From contig NZ_CP146991.1 of NCBI RefSeq assembly GCF_001941975.2, positions 2,758,501-2,822,500 of the forward strand: DNA of 64,000 nt, written 5' to 3'. How positions within the stretch are numbered: the stretch's first letter is position 1; each line of letters opens with the position of its first letter. Below the pieces are notes generated by a model. That model made no database searches. It was not told where the DNA came from and worked only from the letters and a program-made list of their open reading frames with translations. Made by a program: the position numbers and the translations under genes. Below are positions 43,487 to 52,483 of the stretch, piece by piece. This DNA is from Sporomusa sphaeroides DSM 2875. GTDB lineage: Bacteria > Bacillota > Negativicutes > Sporomusales > Sporomusaceae.

Positions 43487-44089
43487 ATGATTCCATATTT
43501 TAATGGTTTAAATTATCTGCTTAGAGTAGCACCCCAAAATACGTATCAGTCTGCTAATCAGGTAAAGGCGGAAAATACCACAGGCGTACAGCGGCAAGAT
43601 TACTATATGAAAACAAACGTGTCTTTGACCCCAGAATCCTGTTCTAATCAAAATGAAGAGGCAATCAGCCAGGCAGAATATGAAAAATATTGTGGAATTG
43701 CGACTTTGCCGGATGGAACAGATTTATATTTTCCGCCTCAAAGCGCTCCTTATGCGGTAAAGAAGGCGTGGATCGACGGGCTGAAGCAATTAGAGATCGA
43801 AGGTAAAGAAAGTGAAATACCTGGCCTAAAATGGAGCGTCATTCATCAAATGCGGGAACAAAATGGTCTTTCAATAGAGGATTTTACCAGCCTAGCACGG
43901 GCTTTCACTTCTTTTTCGGCTTCCGCGAGTTCTTGTCAGGATCTTTTGATTGAATTACTAGATGAGCAAAAAGAGATGCTACGCCAAGGAAACTCTAGCG
44001 GGATGGACCCGGAAAGATTCAGGAAACAACAGGAAGGGCATATCAATACTCTCCAGACTATGATAAATTCTTTTGCGAAGATAAAATAG
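43487..44089 (+). CDS. Hypothetical protein, 200 residues
   Basis: A hydrophilic protein with an N-terminal disordered stretch (to ~70), then a compact part (ATLPDGTDLYFPPQSAPYAV, KKAWIDGLKQLEIEGKES) and a helical C-terminus (LLIELLDEQKEMLRQG, INTLQTMINSFAK). There is no signal peptide and only two cysteines in the mature part. AAGGATGG lies 8 nt before ATG 43487. The family is not recognised. It is the only gene in a repeat-rich interval, and its rightward direction matches the LuxR gene. Confidence 0.62.
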   Translation: MIPYFNGLNYLLRVAPQNTYQSANQVKAENTTGVQRQDYYMKTNVSLTPESCSNQNEEAISQAEYEKYCGIATLPDGTDLYFPPQSAPYAVKKAWIDGLKQLEIEGKESEIPGLKWSVIHQMREQNGLSIEDFTSLARAFTSFSASASSCQDLLIELLDEQKEMLRQGNSSGMDPERFRKQQEGHINTLQTMINSFAKIK

Positions 44090-44164
44090 ATTAGGGAAAA
44101 CAAATCGGTTGTTACATAAGCACACAAAGCGGGGGTATGCTTCCAAAAATATTTAAAAAAGCCA

Positions 44165-44190
44165 GTGATGTTTTCTTCCTTTGTCTCCAC
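44165..44190. repeat. Fragment of the rlmD-tail repeat
   Basis: TGATGTTTTCTTCCTTTGTCT matches the first 21 bases of the repeat at 50957-51045. Confidence 0.45.
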
Positions 44191-44215
44191 GCACATTGAG
44201 ATTAAAGCATATCAA

Positions 44216-44445
44216 TTGGACCCTGCTTGGATTGTTTGAAATAGTCCCATCGCTATAATCTGTGATTCTAAGCTGCGTAAATTGCAGAAAGCTCCTGCAA
44301 ATTACGCATTTGAGCAATCAGAACCTGATGGGTAAGCTCCAACTGAGCGTTTGTCAAAAGCGGGGATCTCTCAGTTCTTTTTCATCTCCCAAAACCTGCC
44401 TATTTTATTTTCTTCCGTTTTAAGCCCTATCATCGAAGATATGTA
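44216..44445. repeat. Duplicated segment, copy B (partner at 40823-41057)
   Basis: Same order as copy A, ending with the equivalent of the GGDEF-EAL 3' end; no EAL gene lies beside it. It contains a 2-nt deletion relative to copy A that breaks the small frame. Confidence 0.85.
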
Positions 44446-44454
44446 TTGTGTCCA

Positions 44455-44662
44455 ATTCAAATTATTGCTTGAAAAATACTTGTCCTTAATATAAGGTATC
44501 GGTTTCTGTCGAAAAAAAGAATTCCCCATCGGGGGATATTTTGTTTTTTTTTTTATATGGGTAATTCTCTGAAATTCTTGATTGGAAATTATCCCACATA
44601 TAGTAACATCGAAGGGGTAACTTCGAAATTTCGAAATTAATTTCCACCGGAGGAGTCTATTA
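44455..44662 (+). promoter_or_regulatory. Leader of the LuxR gene (repeat family with 48209 and 50429)
   Basis: It contains ATTCCCCATCGGGGGATATT, a hairpin with a following T-run that looks like an intrinsic attenuator, then the dyad TTCGAAATTTCGAA and GGAGGAG. Two orphan copies lie at 48209-48300 and 50429-50625. The dyad is a candidate binding site for the regulator itself. Confidence 0.6.
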
Positions 44663-47320
44663 TTGGACTACATTACTTTAAAAGAAGCAGGACACAAATG
44701 GGGAATCAGCGACCGAATGGTAAGCTATTATTGCCAGGCAAGCAAAATCAAAGGCGCATTCAAAAAGGGAAACCTATGGCTGATTCCCGCTGACGCTGAA
44801 CCGCCGTCTGGGATGAGGCGCAAGTTGCAGACAACCGTCAGGCAGCCGATAAAAAAGGCGCAGGAGACGCTCCACATCCCCACCGCACTGAAAAAGCAGT
44901 TGCAGGCAATCACAATGTATCCACTCACCATCGTTACCGGCCCTTCCGGGATTGGAAAGACGACCGCAGTCGAGGAATACTGCAAGACGATCACACCCAA
45001 GGCCAATATCTATTGGTATACCTGCCTAGGCGAGCCTTTTACACAGTTCTGGCAGGGGCTATGTCATATGTATAAGCAGTTCAACGAGAAAACGGCTGAA
45101 CGATTAGCGAAGCTGGGGCCTCCTGAAATGGATAATCTTGGGGAGATCGCCTGTATTTTCAAGGATTGTGTATGTAAAAAAGAAACCTTTATGATTATCG
45201 ATAACTACCAATATGTGATCAGAGAAATATCCGGTAAGGTCATAGATATGATTTCCCTATATCACCCCACCAATTTGCATACAATTATCATCAGCCAGGA
45301 TGATGTTATACCGAACCGTACCCCGCAAAATGAAAAAATATATTTTATCCCGGAGAATTATTTTTCATTCAACAAGAATGACATCAATCTATACTTTCAA
45401 AAGATAGATATAAAGCTCAGGGATGAGCAGCTGGAGTATCTGCTCCACACCTCAAAGGGCTGGATTTCCGCGCTAAAGCTTGAGCGAATCCACTATTCGG
45501 AAACGAGAGAACTGCTGGGAACAAAAGCCGTAGGCCCCCTGATCCAATCCATGATCTGGAGCCGGATTGATTCTCAGCAGCAGGAATTTTTGATGGCGGC
45601 TTCTTTGATGGAGGGCTTTACCTCCAGCCAAGCGAAGATTTTATCCGGCTGTGACACGCTTCCCGACAAAATCCAAACAATGCTCCGGGAAAATAGCTTC
45701 ATCCGGTATATGTCCGATGCGGATACCTATGTGATGCATCATTTGCTATGCAACTTCATCCAAAGCGTTTTTGCGGAACAGTCCTCCAATTTGACCGATA
45801 GGTTGTGGAAGCGGGCTGGCGCTGCTTTCGCACAGGAAAAAAAGTTCTTCCGTGCAGCACAATGCTTTTTCCGCATACCGGATTATCCCTCTATTCTCGC
45901 CTTGCCCTTTGAAAAAGACGATCTCAATCTCTACAGCAGTACTGAAACGGGCGATCTGATTCGGGAGATCATCATCGGCTGTCCGGAAGAAATATTGTCA
46001 GAGAAACCTCTGCTGGTGCTTTCAATTTCATTTCATTTGTTGGTCAGCAGAAATTTTCGTAAGATAGCGGACAAAATATTTCGTGTGATAGACTTGGCGC
46101 TTCAAAACACCGCCCGGTGGAATGACGATGCTCCGGATACGAATGAAATCAAAGCCGTGACCGCAGTGCTGCGGGCATACATGGGTTTCAATGACATCTA
46201 TAAGATTGGAGAGGGGTATAAAAAAGCCTATGAGCTTTTGAAGGGACCTTTGCCACTGAAGTACGTCGAACAGTTGGGGGTCTTCAAGCAGCCCTCGGTG
46301 CTGTATCTGTATTGGGCAAAACCTGGAGAGCTTCAGCATACGCTGAGAGGCTATGAGTGTGCAAACCCTGCCATTCAAAATTTGCTGCCCCACAGGGCTT
46401 TGGGCGCAAACTTTGCAATACAGGCCGAAGCTCAACTATTGTTTGGAAATGACGTCGATGCAGAAATCCTCTGTCACAGATGTTTTTATTATGCAGGTTC
46501 TACCGACAGCAGCTACGTTTATTATGCGGCCGAGCTGACCTTGTCACGGATCGCCATATTAAGGGGAGATTACGCCATGCTGACTCAATCTCTGAAAAAT
46601 ATGGAGAAGTATCAGCTTGCACATGACACACAGAAGCATAAGGTTGTTTATAGAATGGCTCATTCTTTTATTATGACATTGCTCGGAGACGACGAGGTCA
46701 TTCGGCGTCTCATGTCTGTTGAGGAAATAAAGGCTAATGTATCTGCTATTTCCATTCCCTTTGCGTTTGTCATCTATTCTAAATGGATGCTCTTACAGAA
46801 AAGATATACCGAGCTGCTTGGCCTGCTGGATATCTTTAGCGAGGCAGCCACCAGGCCGGATCGTTTTCAGCTCGCAAACATCTACTTCGCTATTTTCCGG
46901 GCAGTATCCCTGAATCGGCTGAATCGGAGAGCGGAGGCGAAAGATGCTTTGCAGAAAGCGCTGGCTCTAGCAGTCCCCGATAAAGTATACATGCCTTTTG
47001 CCGAGCATGGGGATGTTATAACCCCTCTGCTGACGGAGGGAATTGAGGCGATCTACAAAGAGGATATCCAAAAAATACGAACTCTCTCCCAGACACTTGG
47101 AAGTGGAATCGCTACAATCAAAAAACTCTCCCTTGAAAGCTTCCCGGAGCTCACCAAAAGAGAACGGGAGGTTGCATTATTGGCAAAGGAAGGGTTATCC
47201 AACCACCAGATAGCGGAACTGCTATCCATTGGTGATGAAACTGTAAAAAAGTTTATGAAACATATATTTACTAAGCTTAATCTGACATCGCGCATTCAGC
47301 TACAATACATCGATTTTTAG
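44663..47320 (+). CDS. LuxR/MalT-like STAND regulator with an additional N-terminal HTH
   Basis: 885 residues from TTG 44663 (GGAGGAG 7 nt upstream). An N-terminal HTH of MerR/excisionase type (ITLKEAGHKWGISDRMVSYY, then NLWLIPADAE) precedes a STAND P-loop ATPase domain (TIVTGPSGIGKTTAVEEY at ~95, Walker B-like MIIDNYQYVIREI at ~170), a long helical repeat section (~400-790) and a C-terminal LuxR HTH (LTKREREVALLAKEGLSNHQ, then IAELLSIGDETVKK). MalT-type regulators bind ATP and an inducer and oligomerise on DNA. A DNA-binding domain at both ends is uncommon. The preceding leader is duplicated elsewhere, and a terminator follows. Confidence 0.92.
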   Translation: MDYITLKEAGHKWGISDRMVSYYCQASKIKGAFKKGNLWLIPADAEPPSGMRRKLQTTVRQPIKKAQETLHIPTALKKQLQAITMYPLTIVTGPSGIGKTTAVEEYCKTITPKANIYWYTCLGEPFTQFWQGLCHMYKQFNEKTAERLAKLGPPEMDNLGEIACIFKDCVCKKETFMIIDNYQYVIREISGKVIDMISLYHPTNLHTIIISQDDVIPNRTPQNEKIYFIPENYFSFNKNDINLYFQKIDIKLRDEQLEYLLHTSKGWISALKLERIHYSETRELLGTKAVGPLIQSMIWSRIDSQQQEFLMAASLMEGFTSSQAKILSGCDTLPDKIQTMLRENSFIRYMSDADTYVMHHLLCNFIQSVFAEQSSNLTDRLWKRAGAAFAQEKKFFRAAQCFFRIPDYPSILALPFEKDDLNLYSSTETGDLIREIIIGCPEEILSEKPLLVLSISFHLLVSRNFRKIADKIFRVIDLALQNTARWNDDAPDTNEIKAVTAVLRAYMGFNDIYKIGEGYKKAYELLKGPLPLKYVEQLGVFKQPSVLYLYWAKPGELQHTLRGYECANPAIQNLLPHRALGANFAIQAEAQLLFGNDVDAEILCHRCFYYAGSTDSSYVYYAAELTLSRIAILRGDYAMLTQSLKNMEKYQLAHDTQKHKVVYRMAHSFIMTLLGDDEVIRRLMSVEEIKANVSAISIPFAFVIYSKWMLLQKRYTELLGLLDIFSEAATRPDRFQLANIYFAIFRAVSLNRLNRRAEAKDALQKALALAVPDKVYMPFAEHGDVITPLLTEGIEAIYKEDIQKIRTLSQTLGSGIATIKKLSLESFPELTKREREVALLAKEGLSNHQIAELLSIGDETVKKFMKHIFTKLNLTSRIQLQYIDF

Positions 47321-47720
47321 TTCTGTCCCACACTGGATGATCCCAAAGAAAAGAACTGGCCATGTGGTTTTCACAGGCCGGTTCTTTTCCTTGCTCTGAT
47401 ATTGAGTTAATCTATAGTCACGCTGCCAATGATGCAGCCAATGACCGCACGGTTTTTCGTCTTTAGCTTGTGGTAGAACGCGCCCGCCGTAAAGACCAAC
47501 GAACTACCCCCATCAGGAAATTTGCCAACTTGCCTATTCTGCCTATACTTGTGGATATGGCTTGCAGGGCATTTTGACCGCCTCAACCATCACACCGGCG
47601 AGCGTTCTTATTCTGCCATAGAGGGTTTCCAGCAATAATCAGGATTTTTATCGGATACCTCTTTGTGTGAGAACAAAAATATCATGTGTTTATCGACTGG
47701 CATACCAAGTTTGATAATCA
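47321..47720. other. Intergenic region with a decayed reading frame
   Basis: After the terminator at 47349-47388, the minus strand at about 47412-47530 reads KFPDGGSSLVFTAGAF, then YHKLKTKNRAVIGCIIGSVT and a stop. It is coding-like but unrecognised and lacks an N-terminus. Confidence 0.4.
47349..47388 (+). terminator. Terminator of the LuxR gene
   Basis: AAAAGAACTGGCC/GGCCGGTTCTTTT, one G-T pair, 14-nt loop, then CCTTGCTC. It lies 29 nt after the stop codon. Confidence 0.75.
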
Positions 47721-48017
47721 TTAGTCTTTATCAAACGCCTCAATTGCGACAGATAATGCGGTTGTGACAATATTGCCCAAAGCAGGTAACCCGACAAGAA
47801 CCGCCGAAATGACTTCATCTCTGGTAGCTCCGTGCATTTTAGCCATCTTTACATGAAAGGGAATTCTATTCTCCAAGTGAAATGCCGATAACACCGAAAG
47901 ATATACAAGATTCTGTGTTTTTTCATCTAAGGCACTGGCTTTCAGCAGAAATTGCTGCCATACTTCACTTACCTCTGGAGCCTCTTTTTGCAATACCTCA
48001 AATGCTTTATTATTCAT
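47721..48017 (-). CDS. Carboxymuconolactone decarboxylase-like protein
   Basis: 98 residues. LDEKTQNLVYLSVLSAFHLE, then IPFHVKMAKMHGATRDEVIS and AVLVGLPALGNIV follow the helical pattern of the CMD/AhpD family. The catalytic CxxC of AhpD is absent (AFHLEN at that position), so it is closer to CMD-like proteins without peroxidase cysteines; its reaction is unknown. AGGAGA precedes ATG 48017. It is a single gene. Confidence 0.85.
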   Translation of the reverse strand: MNNKAFEVLQKEAPEVSEVWQQFLLKASALDEKTQNLVYLSVLSAFHLENRIPFHVKMAKMHGATRDEVISAVLVGLPALGNIVTTALSVAIEAFDKD

Positions 48018-48589
48018 GAGACACTCTCCTAAATAAAATTTAGACTATAGTTTATACTCCATTTTTCTCTCCTGATTCTAAATTCATCATCCAATAGACT
48101 ACAAACCCATCCAGTTTTTTATAAAATCGAAAATTCTTATAAAAGGCTTCTTTCCCAAAGCCGGAAAAAAGCTCAACACAGACTTTTACATCATCCTCAC
48201 TGTTTTTGCTCCGTAAAAATACTTATCCCCACTATAAAGTATCGGCTTCTGTCGAAAAAAGATATTCCCCATCGGGGAATATCTTAGAGTTTTTTTACAT
48301 GTGCAAAGGCATAGGCTATTCCACTTTATTTCTTTCAAGTCACATGATCGTGCTGATGAGAGTCAGGCAATCGGTCCTTTTTACATCATTCACTTTTCCT
48401 TTTATGTCCGCCCACATAATCCACCCGTTCAAGGAAGGTTCCACCAGCCACAGAAATCCAGCTTGGCGGAATGACGCCGGAAGATGCCAGGACGGTTCCT
48501 CCGTCTTTGGTGTACTCTCGTAACTTTCTTGTTGAGCTATGTTTTCAGAGCAGCCCCTTATTTTTTAATATGTATGTATCTGCGTTTCG
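48018..48589. other. Intergenic region with leader copy and coding-like remnant
   Basis: It holds the orphan leader at 48209-48300. The minus strand at 48345-48545 has two open frames (DGGTVLASSGVIPPSWISVA in one, WIMWADIKGKVNDVKRTDCL in the other) that look like decayed coding sequence, unrecognised. Confidence 0.4.
48209..48300. repeat. Orphan copy of the attenuator-like leader
   Basis: It contains ATACTTATCC...AAGTATCGGCTTCTGTC, then AAGATATTCCCC-ATC-GGGGAATATCTT, a perfect 12-bp hairpin followed by GAGTTTTTTT. No gene follows in the matching position. Confidence 0.8.
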
Positions 48590-50302
48590 CTACAAAATAA
48601 ACTTTTGCACAATTGCCTGCAATTCTTCTGCGCGTTTGGCCAGTGCCTGACTAGCAGCAGCAATTTCCTGCATGGATGCCAATTGTTGTTCAGTCGCCGC
48701 TGAAACGCTCTGCGTCTGGCCGGCTGTCTCTTGGATGACGGTGTTCACGATTTCTGCTCCAACGACAATTTCCTGACTGCCTGTCGCCATCGCCCTAATC
48801 AGTACGGAGATTTCCCTGACCTGACTTGAGGTCTGACCGACAAGTTCCGCAATTTCTCTAAAGGCAGATCCGGCACTGCCCACCAGTTCCGCTCCTACCG
48901 TTACTTCTCTTGTACCGGCTTGCATCGCCTGTACCGCCTTATTGGTGTCTTGTTGAATATCGCCCACCAAAGTTGCTATTTGCTTAGCAGCTTCTTGCGA
49001 TTGCTCGGCCAATTTCCGCACTTCTTCGGCAACTACGGCAAAACCGCGCCCTTGTTCTCCGGCTCTGGCCGCTTCGATGGCGGCATTCAATGCCAGTAAG
49101 TTAGTCTGGCCGGCAATGCCGGAAATGGTTTCGACAATCTGGCCGATTTCATTGGAACGTACACCCAAACCGGTAATTTCGTGTTCCAGGTTTTTGACTG
49201 TCTTTTGAATGGAAGTCATTTGGTTTGTAGCTGTCTCTACCGCTTTCAAGCCTTCTTTTGTGGACTGTGCCGTCTTATCTGAAGTTGCTTCAACCGACTT
49301 GGCGTTGGCGGCGATTTGATTCGCTTCCGCCGATATTTTTTGTGCAGTGTCAACCGAATCGCCAACAATGCTGCGTTGTCTTTCCATGCCCTGCGCGACA
49401 TCTATGATGGAAACGGCAATACTGTTGGCAGTTTGTGAAGACTGATCCGCGCTGGCGGTGAGTTCTTCCGAGGAAGCCGCTACATTATCAGCACCGTTTT
49501 GCACGCCAAGAATTACGGTACGCAAGTTGGTCAACATGTTGCCTACTGCTGTTTCCAATTCGCCGATTTCATCCTGCCGTTTGACGATAAGTTGACCGGA
49601 AAGGTCTCCCTTAGCGATGCGGTTGGATACCTTGACCAAATCCCCCAATGGTTTGACGATAGAACGAGTGATGAGAATGGCTGCCAGAATTGCCAGTACA
49701 AGACTGACACCCATTAGGACGAACAGTTCCAATCGTGCATTTTCATAGTCCTTTTTACAGGTTTCGATATATTGCCTGCCTGTACGATCATTCCATTCAA
49801 CCATTTTGTGCGTGTGGGTCGACAATTCGCCGATAGTCGGCAGCACGTTGTTTTGATAGAATTGGTTCGCCATTACGTAGTCACCGCTTACAGCCGCGTC
49901 AATGGCTTGCACGCGCACTTTGCGATAGTCGCCCAAAATTTGTTTGAGCGTTTGAAACATCGCCCGGTCATCCGGATCTGTCATCGCACTTTCATACGCT
50001 ATAAGCAATTGATTGGCGCGTTCTGCACGTTTGTCAACATCAGCAATTAGTGTGGAAATCTGATCTTTGTATTCTGGCAGGACAATCCGCTGCAATGCCA
50101 AGCGCACTTCTACTATTTCAGTAACAAGATCTTTCAAATTGCTAATTCCCAATAAAGAATCATCATACAGCGCATTCGTGTTGGTGACCATATTGTCTAT
50201 TTTGCGCAAGCCCATGGTTCCGATGCCGACCAACAATAAACATAAAATTAAATAGCCAATCGCTAGTTTCGTGCTGATTTTTATTTTAGAAAAAAAACCC
50301 AT
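48590..50302 (-). CDS. Methyl-accepting chemotaxis protein
   Basis: 570 residues. Helix 1 (~10-32) and helix 2 (~190-210) bound a four-helix-bundle periplasmic sensor (4HB_MCP type, ~35-185). A HAMP domain (~212-265: [20 protein letters not shown]) leads to the signalling domain with the invariant hairpin tip [20 protein letters not shown] and [18 protein letters not shown] (~400-440). It senses an unknown ligand and controls CheA. ATG 50302 follows GGAGTGAAGTTGAC; the leader has an orphan copy at 42909-43053. No other chemotaxis gene is nearby. Confidence 0.95.
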   Translation of the reverse strand: MGFFSKIKISTKLAIGYLILCLLLVGIGTMGLRKIDNMVTNTNALYDDSLLGISNLKDLVTEIVEVRLALQRIVLPEYKDQISTLIADVDKRAERANQLLIAYESAMTDPDDRAMFQTLKQILGDYRKVRVQAIDAAVSGDYVMANQFYQNNVLPTIGELSTHTHKMVEWNDRTGRQYIETCKKDYENARLELFVLMGVSLVLAILAAILITRSIVKPLGDLVKVSNRIAKGDLSGQLIVKRQDEIGELETAVGNMLTNLRTVILGVQNGADNVAASSEELTASADQSSQTANSIAVSIIDVAQGMERQRSIVGDSVDTAQKISAEANQIAANAKSVEATSDKTAQSTKEGLKAVETATNQMTSIQKTVKNLEHEITGLGVRSNEIGQIVETISGIAGQTNLLALNAAIEAARAGEQGRGFAVVAEEVRKLAEQSQEAAKQIATLVGDIQQDTNKAVQAMQAGTREVTVGAELVGSAGSAFREIAELVGQTSSQVREISVLIRAMATGSQEIVVGAEIVNTVIQETAGQTQSVSAATEQQLASMQEIAAASQALAKRAEELQAIVQKFIL

Positions 50303-50428
50303 GTCAACTTCACTCCTTCATCTTCGTTGTCAAAACAATGGTACATTTACTTGCTGCATTTCAAGTTATGTGGCAGAGTTTCTAGTTGTTTTTTATCGTT
50401 AGCCCTCCTTTATCAAACATGCTCTGTA
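50286..50428. repeat. Leader of the chemotaxis gene, functional copy
   Basis: This is the partner of 42909-43053: it spans the first codons and about 125 bp upstream. Confidence 0.85.
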
Positions 50429-50958
50429 AAATACTTATCCTTTTCTATAAAGTATCGGCTTCTGTCAAAAAAAAAGATATTCCCCATCAGGGAATATCTT
50501 AGAATTTTTTTACATGTGCAATTCTCTGAAATTTGATTGGAAGATATTATATGTTATGGGTGGTATCCAGCAAGGGTAACTTCGAGATTTCGAAATTAAT
50601 TTCTACGGAGGAGCGGATATTAAAAAGAGAGAAAACCTGACTTTATTTAATGTGGATTGCAAACAATTTTGCGAAACTATCTTGACGGTACCAAACGACA
50701 GGGTTCCCGCGAATCTCTTGAATAAATAGCCTCATTTAGTTTCTCTTTTTCCGCACGTACAGTCATGCACCTACCGTTTTATATCATAATAAAATTCATC
50801 TGAACACTTTCGATTTCTACCGTTATGATAGGCAAAAAGTATTTGCGGTTTTATTACGAAGACCCAATCATCAAACATATCAAATTTTCTACTGGAAGTT
50901 GTGATATGTGCTTTGGTAATCGTACCGTAGGTTTTCCCCAACGCCTATATTTGCATTT
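50303..50958. other. Intergenic region between the chemotaxis gene and rlmD
   Basis: It contains the leader of the chemotaxis gene, then the orphan LuxR-type leader (50429-50625). The rest (50626-50956) shows no gene and no clear structure. Confidence 0.5.
50429..50625. repeat. Orphan copy of the LuxR-gene leader
   Basis: Full length match to 44455-44662: the AAGATATTCCCC/GGGAATATCTT hairpin with one mismatch, the T-run, CTTCGAGATTTCGAAATTAATTTC and CGGAGGAG are all present in order. After the ribosome binding site only a few codons remain before stops, so the regulator gene is missing. Confidence 0.82.
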
Positions 50959-51045
50959 TTATGATGTTTTCTTCCTTTGTCTGCGAGAATATATTCCATA
51001 ATTCCCCACAGCCCTTGAACCCAGTCCCCGCCTGGCTTCATCAAG
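50957..51045. repeat. Dispersed repeat forming the rlmD 3' end
   Basis: It is the counterpart of 37981-38070 with fragments at 37423 and 44165. It covers the last ~27 codons of rlmD. Confidence 0.68.
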
Positions 51046-52437
51046 GCTGGGTTTTCTTTTCAGCCAAACGCAACACTCCACGTGACTCGTCTGTGCAAAC
51101 ATATCCACCGGCTGAATCTCCTGCGTTATATACCCCAAGCCGTCCAGAACAGCCAAGTCACGCGCTAAGGAAGCCGGGTTGCATGATACATACACAATAC
51201 GCTGAGGCTCCATCTTTACAAAAGTCTCCAGCACTTTTTGCTCGCAGCCGGCGCGAGGGGGATCGACCACGATGACATCAGGCCGTATGCCTTGTTTAAA
51301 CAGGTCTGGCATAATATCGACGGCATCGCCAACAAGGAATTCTACATTGTCCACCTTGTTATTAACAGCATTTTGCCGGGCGTCGATGATGGCAGGCTTG
51401 ACAATCTCGATGCCATACACTTTGGCTGCCTGCCGGGCCAGGAATAAGGTTATGGTACCTGTGCCGCAATAGGCGTCAATGACGGTTTCGCTGCCTGTCA
51501 GCTGGGCGTATTTAACGGCTTGGCTGTATAAGACTTCAGCCTGAGCGGTATTTACCTGGAAAAACGACCTGGCCGATATGGCAAAAGTAAATTCACCCAG
51601 CTTATCGGTTATGGTATCCTGCCCCCATAGGGTAATTGTCTTATCCCCCATGATGATATTGGTTCGCCGGGGGTTAACATTTTGAACAATGCTGACAAGT
51701 CCGGGAATTTTGCTTTTGAGGCGTTCAATCAATGCACCGCGCTGCGGCAGACGCTCGGTTGCCGTTATTAATACCACCATAACCTCGCCGGTGGCTGTGC
51801 CAACCCGCCCCAGGACATGCCGAAGTACGCCTTGTCCGGTCTGTTCCTCATAGGCGGCAATACCGAGTTCATCAACAACACCCCTGACTGCACGGACAAT
51901 ATCGTTATTAGTCTGATGCTGGATTAGACAATTATCGGTATCGACAATATCATGACTTCCCTGTGAGTAACAGCCAATGACCACTTTGCCGTTCTTGCGG
52001 CCCACCGGAAACTGCATTTTATTGCGATAATACCAGGGATTTTCCGCGCCGATAGTAGGGTGGACGATAACGTCAGGCAATTTACCGATACGGGTTACGG
52101 CATCAACGACCTGACTGCGCTTGACCTTTAGCTGTTCCTGATAGCTCAGATGCTGTAATTGACAGCCGCCGCACTCCCGGTATATCCCGCAGTCAGGGGT
52201 TGTCCGGTGCGGTGACGTGATTTGTACGGCATCAAGGCGGCCAACAGCATATGTTTTTTTGACGGTGGTAATAACTGCCGTTATTTTCTCTCCCGGCAGG
52301 GCATTGGGTACAAATACAGTAAAGTCCTGATACCGCCCTACGCCTTCGCCGCTATGCCCCAGACCGGTAATATCAATGGTGTAGGTTTTGCCAGTCTCTA
52401 CCGGCGGCTTATGAATCTGTTTCGGCACATGTTTCAC
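50959..52437 (-). CDS. rlmD: 23S rRNA (uracil-5-)-methyltransferase RlmD-like
   Basis: 492 residues. An N-terminal TRAM domain (~15-75), an iron-sulfur cysteine set (CGIYRECGGCQ around residue 83-93 and DNCLIQH at ~168), and a Rossmann methyltransferase domain with SFFQVNTAQAE, DAYCGTGTITLFLA (SAM), VVDPPRAGCEQKVLE and the catalytic cysteine in YVSCNPASLARD. It methylates a uracil C5 of 23S rRNA; RlmCD-type dual specificity in Firmicutes is possible. The native end was probably near VWLKRK; the last residues (EARRGLGSRAVGNYG, then SRRQRKKTS) come from a dispersed repeat. ATG 52437 has AAAAGGTG upstream. It follows the Lon-like gene on the same strand, separated by a terminator. Confidence 0.92.
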   Translation of the reverse strand: MKHVPKQIHKPPVETGKTYTIDITGLGHSGEGVGRYQDFTVFVPNALPGEKITAVITTVKKTYAVGRLDAVQITSPHRTTPDCGIYRECGGCQLQHLSYQEQLKVKRSQVVDAVTRIGKLPDVIVHPTIGAENPWYYRNKMQFPVGRKNGKVVIGCYSQGSHDIVDTDNCLIQHQTNNDIVRAVRGVVDELGIAAYEEQTGQGVLRHVLGRVGTATGEVMVVLITATERLPQRGALIERLKSKIPGLVSIVQNVNPRRTNIIMGDKTITLWGQDTITDKLGEFTFAISARSFFQVNTAQAEVLYSQAVKYAQLTGSETVIDAYCGTGTITLFLARQAAKVYGIEIVKPAIIDARQNAVNNKVDNVEFLVGDAVDIMPDLFKQGIRPDVIVVDPPRAGCEQKVLETFVKMEPQRIVYVSCNPASLARDLAVLDGLGYITQEIQPVDMFAQTSHVECCVWLKRKPSLDEARRGLGSRAVGNYGIYSRRQRKKTS

Positions 52438-52455
52438 CTTTTCTTTACATTAAAT

Positions 52456-52479
52456 AGAGGGCGGAATTATCCGCCCTCT
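52456..52479 (-). terminator. Terminator of the Lon-like protease gene
   Basis: AGAGGGCGGA-ATTA-TCCGCCCTCT, perfect 10-bp arms, 4 nt after the stop codon. Confidence 0.82.
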
Positions 52480-52483
52480 TTGC

